From Blasia pusilla (taxonomy: Eukaryota > Marchantiophyta > Marchantiopsida > Blasiales): 64,000 nt of DNA. Location of the stretch: the NCBI GenBank assembly GCA_050084515.1, contig CM114275.1:22072001-22136000 (forward strand), in the 5' to 3' direction. Position numbers and translations under genes: made by a program. Below the pieces are notes generated by a model. The model had not been told where the DNA came from and made no database searches. It saw nothing but the letters and a program-made list of their open reading frames with translations. Positions 58,688-64,000 of this stretch are shown one piece after another; the first letter of the stretch is position 1; each line of letters begins with the position of its first letter.

Positions 58688-58763
58688 CGCCCCCCTAGCT
58701 GGCAGTTGGATCCTCCTAACTCCAGATACAAAATATCACATCTCTCTGACATGACCTACTACC

Positions 58764-60395
58764 CTATACACATCTCGGACACATCCATCGTCCCGTGGGA
58801 ACCACATCAAGAGGGGGGGTCAGACATGACATATGCCACCCTCGAGAACAACCATCACATACCAACATGGTGGCTGCACCCCTCGCAGATCCGCACAACA
58901 TACACCTCAAGCCTGTAGGTACCACTGCCAAGCTTGGATCCACCGTCCCATCTACGTTCGGAAGATGACATGGCGCACAATTGCGCACATGATCCTTCCA
59001 AACCATACCATCTCGTCCCTCCAACATGAGGACTCCGGTCGGTAATACCTCGCGCACACGTAGGGGATAGTGCGCCGCAGATGACATCTAGCGTCGTGGG
59101 TGCCTGCTGTAAATACACGTAATCTCCAGGATGAAACCTCCTAATCCCTGGACGATAACCTCCTCCACGAATGGTCACGTACCTCAATGTATCTCTATGC
59201 TCGGCAATAGCTAAGTTCTCAAAGGCCATAGGCATAACTCTACGAAAAACTTCTGCCCTCTGAGAACATGCTTGCACCCACACATCTGGATCATCAAGAT
59301 CTAACACCTCCGCCATGTCACGTCGAATCGCTGTAGGTAAATCTGGCTCTCTCCCAAAGAGCAAAAAGTACGGTGAAAATGACGCCAAGGATGCCTGCCG
59401 ACTAAAGCGATAACCCATAGCCAACCATGGCAAATCAGAGGTCCCACTCCCTCAATCGCTGCCCCCCGCTGCAAGCCATACTTGCGCAATCCTCTCTTCA
59501 CCATCTGTACCACTCTCTCCGCCAATCCATCCGCCTCAGGATGATCCCTGGACGTGGTGCGGTGATCTATCAACGCCTGATCACACAAGGCCTGAAACTC
59601 TCCCTCGAACTCGGTACTGGTCGGTCAACACCTCCGCCGTGCACCAAAGTGACTAAGCATACGATCTAAAACGCATAAGTTGTTCCCTCGCCTCACCTTG
59701 TCCGGTAGTGCCACCAACTCTATCCACTTGGAGAAATGCTCCACCATGACCAACATTACCTATGATGACGCCTGTCAATGGTAAAGGTCCCGCAAAGTCT
59801 AAACTCCACCGATAACCCAAACCCATAATCGGCAAAGGATGTAATCGGAGTGGGAGCATTGAAGGATGCTGCACTCATCACATACCATACATCGGCCACA
59901 AATCGCTGTACCAAGTATGCATGCCGCGCCACCAATCTCGAACCTCGGAGTAAGTTGTAAGTATGCTTTACTCCAAAATGTCCCAACTCCTCATGGGCAT
60001 GTCGCACTACACGTGCTCATTTGGGAAGGATGAGGTACCACTCGTATCCTACCATCTCCCCATACCCGCAAAATGTGAGTCCCCTCCCACCTGAACCTCT
60101 TGGCTCTCTGTAGGATCCGATCCCGCTCCCTAGCACTCACTGTACTCGCAATGACGCCAGTGTGCAAGAAGTCCACAACCTCCACGTCGTCATGGATATC
60201 ACGACCACCTGTCGCCTCCTCACTAACACCCGGATCCAAAGACTCATCATCCAACCCCACCACTGGAGTCATCACCTGTGGCTGACCTCCCATAGTCAAC
60301 CAACAAAGATAGGCAGATGCATGCCAACCGGGCACCATCTCCTCATCACTCTCTCCGTGCCATCGAGCTCCCGTGACGTCTCTCTGACTTGAACT
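58764..60395 (-). pseudogene. Gypsy Y integrase fused to a PHD finger
   Basis: Minus-strand order: a linker (60338-59991: ARERDRILQRAKRFRWEGTH); an HHCC-like N-terminal integrase segment (AHEELGHFGVKHTYNLL) that has lost cysteines; the core with the first aspartate in YRWSLDFAGPL, the second in a damaged TDQ-type segment near 59630, and the glutamate in HPEADGLAERVVQ; then FLLFGREPDLP and a basic tail (GGGYRPGIRRFHPGDYVYLQ). The last 107 codons (59087-58764) carry a C4-H-C3 PHD finger with all ligands: CMLC, 11 residues, CDGC, GWHMSC, 14 residues, CPRC. At least four frame changes and no RT make it inactive. PHD fingers bind histone H3 tails, so this one probably guided integration, as chromodomains do in chromoviruses. 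Confidence 0.8.
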
Positions 60396-61203
60396 CTAAA
60401 ATTGAACATTCTCATTCCCATTATTATTCTTATTCTTATTCTTATTTTCCATCCGGTGGAATCATCTCGGAATAGATAATGATGTGAAACTCACTTGTGG
60501 CAGTCATCTAGCGGCCCTTCCTCAATCATAAATAATTCGATCGCAAGCTCTTGAGTCTTATATACTAGTGGAGGAAAATTTCCTCTCACTGCGATTTCTT
60601 CTCCAAATTGGAACAATCTTTGTTTCCAAGGATGGTAGGATGGACGGTAAAGAGGACGTTGTAGGTGAAACAATCCATTTAGTGATAACAGACTGTAGAG
60701 TATGGAATCTCCTACCTCTCAAAAATGTCGATACATAAATTATGGCTTACCTCTGAATTCGTGTTTCCCAATTAGACGGTCCGGAATTTCCTAGTGCACC
60801 GAGCTCTACGTTTGCCACTCTTAGCTCTGTAGATCCGGCATCGACTCCAACTTCACACGTTGTAACAATGATGTACTTCTTGAAGACATTCCGGATGTCG
60901 TCAACCTTAGTGGATCTGTCGGTAATCAGCCGGGCCCTGCCTCTACCTACTCGTTCCTCTTACAAGTATGAGGCAATAGTTTGTTGTCGTCTGTACCTCT
61001 TAAAATGTTCAAGCATATTCTTGTCGATGAACTACCGCCCATGTACGATGGTAATTGCATTTTTTGGTAGCCTCCACTTGCTGGTCCTGCTCAAAAGAAA
61101 GATGGAGGACGCTTGAAGGATATGGACAGAAAGTTTGATTGTCATCGATGGTGTAGGCTTCAATTCCAAATGGTCCTTGGATTTTTTCTTGTCGCCAATG
61201 CAT
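60396..61203. other. Unassigned sequence between gypsy Y and solo LTR S2
   Basis: Contains the (TTATTC)n microsatellite at 60421-60450 and short frames with no recognised domain. One plus-strand frame near 61080-61190 (PAQKKDGGRLKDMDRKF) looks coding-like and could be another exon of the unknown gene. Confidence 0.3.
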
Positions 61204-62473
61204 TGTCGTCTCGAGAGCCTTTCTTCAAGTAAGGGCGGGCCTTCTAGCTGCGGCATACGTGGTTGATGCAAGGTGAACTCTCTAAGAAGTTCTCCTTATT
61301 CAATATAAAATTATTATGTATACTCTCCATTCTCTCACGATAAGTACCACAAATGGAAGTACCAAGGCGATCACTTCTTCGTAACATCGGACCCTGAAAT
61401 TCTTAACTATAAAATCCCTATAAACTATTTTACGCTTGTACACGAGGAAGATAGCACAACTAGTGTTAAACCCTACTTAAGTAGGCCTATTGACGTCCAT
61501 GGATCGCTATATAAGGACATACAAAGTACAATCCCATGTCCTTCCATATGTGACGATAGGAAGAATCACCGGAGTTGGAGATTGCATGACCTCGTTCATG
61601 AACGCCTTCCCAAAGTGATAAATTAAATAGCGAGTGAAATACTGCCTATCTACAAAGAGAACCTTGACATGGTAAGGATTGAGGAAAGGAAAGGGAAATT
61701 CGTGCTCCACCCCTATCCATGCTTGACAGACATTCTTTACTCTACTCAAGAATGGGTTTTGGCAGAATTATTCTCCCAAGAGGGATAATCCACTCTCATT
61801 GGGAAAATAACAAGCCAAAACATTCACTATTTTAGTATGACTTAACTCTTCTAAGGTGACAAGCCTCTCATCTCCACACACACCACACTCTAGAAACCTC
61901 TCGAAGAATAGATCATGGTCAAGTTACTCTCCCAAGAGGGGTGATCCACTCTCATTGGAAGAGCAAGCCATTCCAAAGCCATACACTCTAAAATGACATG
62001 AGAGACTCAAGACGTGAAATAAAAGATGATGAACCCTTGAAGGTCCCTCCTCTTTATATACTCACAAGGGATCCACAGGAGTATAAAATAGAACTAATCT
62101 TATCTTGTGGCACATGGCTTCCTTTCAAGGCTTAGCCAATCACATTTTGACACAAGTAATTTCCTCTTATCTCTTCCAAAATATCTTCTTTAACTCACTT
62201 GATATTTTCCAAATTACCCCAATTACCCTAGCCACCAACCAAGACTACTTTTGCTTTTCATTAAAGCACCAATCTCACTACTTTACTTTTATAAAGTCAT
62301 CTTTTATTTATTACCTCTTTTCTTAAATTTGGGCCCACATACAAGAGGCACCATAAAGAGGTTTAAACATGAGAATTTCCTTTTCCTAAGCTAATTTACT
62401 TAATACTAATAAAACTATATCTAACACTTAATGAGGAAGGAGTTTACACACTGGCTGATTTTACTATACGACA
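61204..62473. repeat. Solo LTR S2, 1270 bp
   Basis: TGTCGTCTCGAGAG to CTATACGACA, an exact 6-bp inverted terminal pair (TGTCGT/ACGACA). Flanks are GCAT (61200-61203) and GCGT (62474-62477), a 4-bp target copy with one difference. Homologous throughout to S1 (38469-39719), with the same TATATAAGGACAT TATA box near 61511. No internal region. Confidence 0.8.
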
Positions 62474-62579
62474 GCGTTGGAGCCCTTGAGTGTAGAAGTC
62501 TAGGCTGCCCATATCTAGAGCATAATGGGCGAGTGAATACGTCGCAATTCCCCCCAAAGAATGTAGAAACTCCATATGA

Positions 62580-63139
62580 GAAGATCTCTACGCTAGTTGG
62601 GTAAGCTTTGATATTTGCTACAAAGTGGTGAATGGATGGTTGACCATGGGTGCTCATGTTTACGACCAATTGGAGAAGGGACTCAAAACTATATTTGTCT
62701 GTGAGGTAAAAGCAGAAGACGTTGGCAGTTTGAAAATGTGCTGGTTACTCTTATTGGAGGTGGTGAAGGAAAATAAAAGGCCACCTCCGGAAATTTATGG
62801 ATTCATGGCGGACAATGCACAACCAGGATGGATTGCTATGAGGGAAGTGTTCTTGGGTAGAGAGGTTCAACCAGAGAGGGAAAGGTCGGATGCTTTCCAT
62901 TGGCAACAATCTGTGACCCGGTACACCAAATCTTGCATCAAGGAGAATAAGAGAATAGAGCATGTCACTCTACTCCAACGCTGCAAAGACAAAAAATCTT
63001 GAAATAGGCCATGGAGGGCCAAGAAGAACTTCATGGGTGGTGGAGGAAGCATGCGATTGAGGGGAAGTACAAAGAGTTGTGCTCTTGGCTCAATTGGTGG
63101 ATTGTATGAATGAGACAATGGGGAAACTTCATACGGCAG
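62580..63139 (+). pseudogene. Transposase-like exon (possibly MULE/DDE type) of the unknown element
   Basis: The frame at 62625-63002 reads MVNGWLTMGAHVYDQLEKGL, then LLLLEVVKENKRPPPEIY and GFMADNAQPGWIAMREVFLG, and RERSDAFHWQQSVTRYTK. FMADNAQ...W.A.R.VF followed by an FHW block resembles the second catalytic aspartate region of MULE-like DDE transposases carried by plant transposons. After a stop and frame change, ELHGWWRKHAIEGKYKELCS and LNWWIV continue to GGCAG|GTGAGT, a consensus 5' splice site at 63139/63140. It probably belongs to the same former gene as 55257-57931. The family call is from memory of motifs only. Confidence 0.45.
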
Positions 63140-64000
63140 GTGAGTTCAGTATTTCGTTCTTTCGAGCTCATGCTAAGAATTGTTTGAAAAGTTGCAGCTC
63201 AAGTTGAGAAGCGTGGGAACTTTAGGGATTTCAAACCACAAAAACCAAGCAACCCGTCGGTTCCAACTGGTTGCATGAGTGTGCAACCCATCGGAAACCA
63301 ACAGGTTGCATCAAGAATGTTTGTGCAACTCGTCAGAACTCAACTGGTTGCATGTGTCAGACTCGTTGGAGCCCGATAGGATGCATGAGGAATGTTTGTG
63401 CAACCCGTCGAAACCCGACTGGTTGCATGAGTGTGCAACCCGTCAGATCCCGATGGGATGCAAGTTACATGTATACAAGGCCTGCAAATAGCTCGACCCT
63501 GATGGGTTGCAAGCCGTAAGGCTGCTAGTTAACTCAATCCGCAACTCGTCCCATTCCAACAAGTTGCGTCTATCTACAACTTGTCGGATTCCGACTAGTT
63601 GCGTCTGTCTCTGACTCCTCGCATTCAGACAGGTTGCGGCTGTCTCCAACTCCTGGCATCCACACACACTGCATTAGTGCAAGTTAATTGGAACCTGTCC
63701 AATTCCGACAAGTTGCAAAGCTTGGTGTATGGACACTTCTTGCAAGCCAACGGAATCCGATAGGTTGCATAAGGATTTTTGAGACCGGACCGGCCTACTA
63801 CTCACAACCCGTCAGATTTTGACGGGTTGCAGTAGCAGGTTCCTGGGACATTCCAGGGATGCCTCCGACTTGCAACCCATTTCAAGTCGGAGGCTGGAGA
63901 ATCCATGTGCAACCCTTCAGATTCCGATGAATTGCACTTAGATCTTCCAGCCCGGATTGGCCAAAGTTACTTGCAACCCGTCTGAATCCGACGGGTTGTA
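63140..64000 (+). other. Predicted intron (donor seen, acceptor beyond the window) with palindromes
   Basis: The consensus donor CAG|GTGAGT is at 63139/63140; no acceptor with matching coding sequence is seen before the window ends. It carries palindrome cluster 2. Confidence 0.5.
63250..64000. repeat. Interspersed palindromic repeats, cluster 2 (continues past the window)
   Basis: About 17 imperfect copies of the same palindrome as cluster 1 (arms CAACCCGTCGGA and TCCGACGGGTTG), starting near 63250, 63284, 63326, 63360, 63401, 63436, 63490, 63542, 63577, 63615, 63690, 63744, 63807, 63873, 63911 and 63975, usually followed by CA. Spacing (30-60 bases) is tighter than in cluster 1 and the arms are more diverged. 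Confidence 0.85.

Larger units (their letters stand above)
57932..60395 (-). mobile_element. Ty3/gypsy element Y, 3' half only
   Basis: Read on the minus strand: post-RNase H linker, integrase, PHD finger, LTR-tail copy, 3' LTR. Gag, protease, RT and RNase H are absent: similarity ends at about 60395, where a simple repeat (TTATTC)n begins (60421-60450). The left end interrupts an exon of the unknown gene. No target duplication can be tested because the 5' end is missing. Confidence 0.75.

Noticed and set aside
60100-60392. Plus-strand open frames opposite gypsy Y
   Set aside because: They are shadows of the minus-strand linker region of the gypsy pol.
1-64000. tRNA, rRNA or other structured RNA genes
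   Set aside because: Reading by eye found no convincing cloverleaf or rRNA segment; a covariance-model scan would be needed to exclude them.

Overview
The window looks like nuclear DNA of a land plant, in a transposon-rich, gene-poor stretch. The plant signs are an intact GRAS regulator whose C-terminal half matches the NSP2 subfamily, a plant-style DEDDy (Werner-like) exonuclease gene with a long non-coding leader, Ty1/copia elements whose primer-binding sites resemble the initiator-tRNA-Met type, Helitron/PIF1 helicase relics, and GT-AG introns. A seed-free plant (bryophyte, lycophyte or fern) is my guess from the style of the genes and repeats; the sequence alone does not settle the species. 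Layout: 1-254 is a Helitron/PIF1 helicase scrap, and 255-4844 is AT-rich sequence without a recognised gene. 4845-6430 carries a TATA box, a leader and the exon of an unrecognised Ser/Pro-rich protein. 6431-12365 is intergenic or leader sequence with GA repeats and a perfect 25-bp hairpin. 12366-13637 is the exonuclease gene. 14674-24817 is a decayed, RT-less gypsy element on the minus strand (gag and protease only), into which a complete but dead copia element (A, 17911-23209) has jumped. 24818-25435 is a solo LTR of the same gypsy superfamily in the opposite direction. 26089-28336 is a dead hAT transposase. 30053-35363 is a second full-length dead copia element (B) with an exact 5-bp target duplication. 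35943-36632 is a gypsy LTR split by a helicase scrap. 38469-39719 is a 1.25-kb solo LTR lying against a gypsy integrase-PHD relic (to 40772). 42130-42680 is another helicase scrap. 49380-51299 is the NSP2-like GRAS gene, with a TATA box and a leader of three tandem repeats. 53400-54230 is a tandem repeat. 55257-64000 is a decayed multi-exon gene or giant transposon of unknown type, interrupted by a gypsy 3' half (57932-60395) and a second 1.27-kb solo LTR (61204-62473). How the parts relate: only two or three genes look functional (exonuclease, GRAS, perhaps the Ser/Pro-rich protein). The rest is a record of nested insertions. Stops in the copia elements mostly sit where the sister copy has CAG, CGN or TGG codons, as expected from cytosine deamination of methylated, silenced repeats. 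The most unusual items are three: a PHD finger fused to the gypsy integrase; a 139-bp copy of the LTR tail placed just upstream of the 3' LTR in two separate gypsy copies; and about 33 imperfect palindromes (arms CAACCCGTCGGA and TCCGACGGGTTG) separated by unrelated spacers. The palindromes form two clusters, both of which appear to lie inside introns of the same unknown gene.
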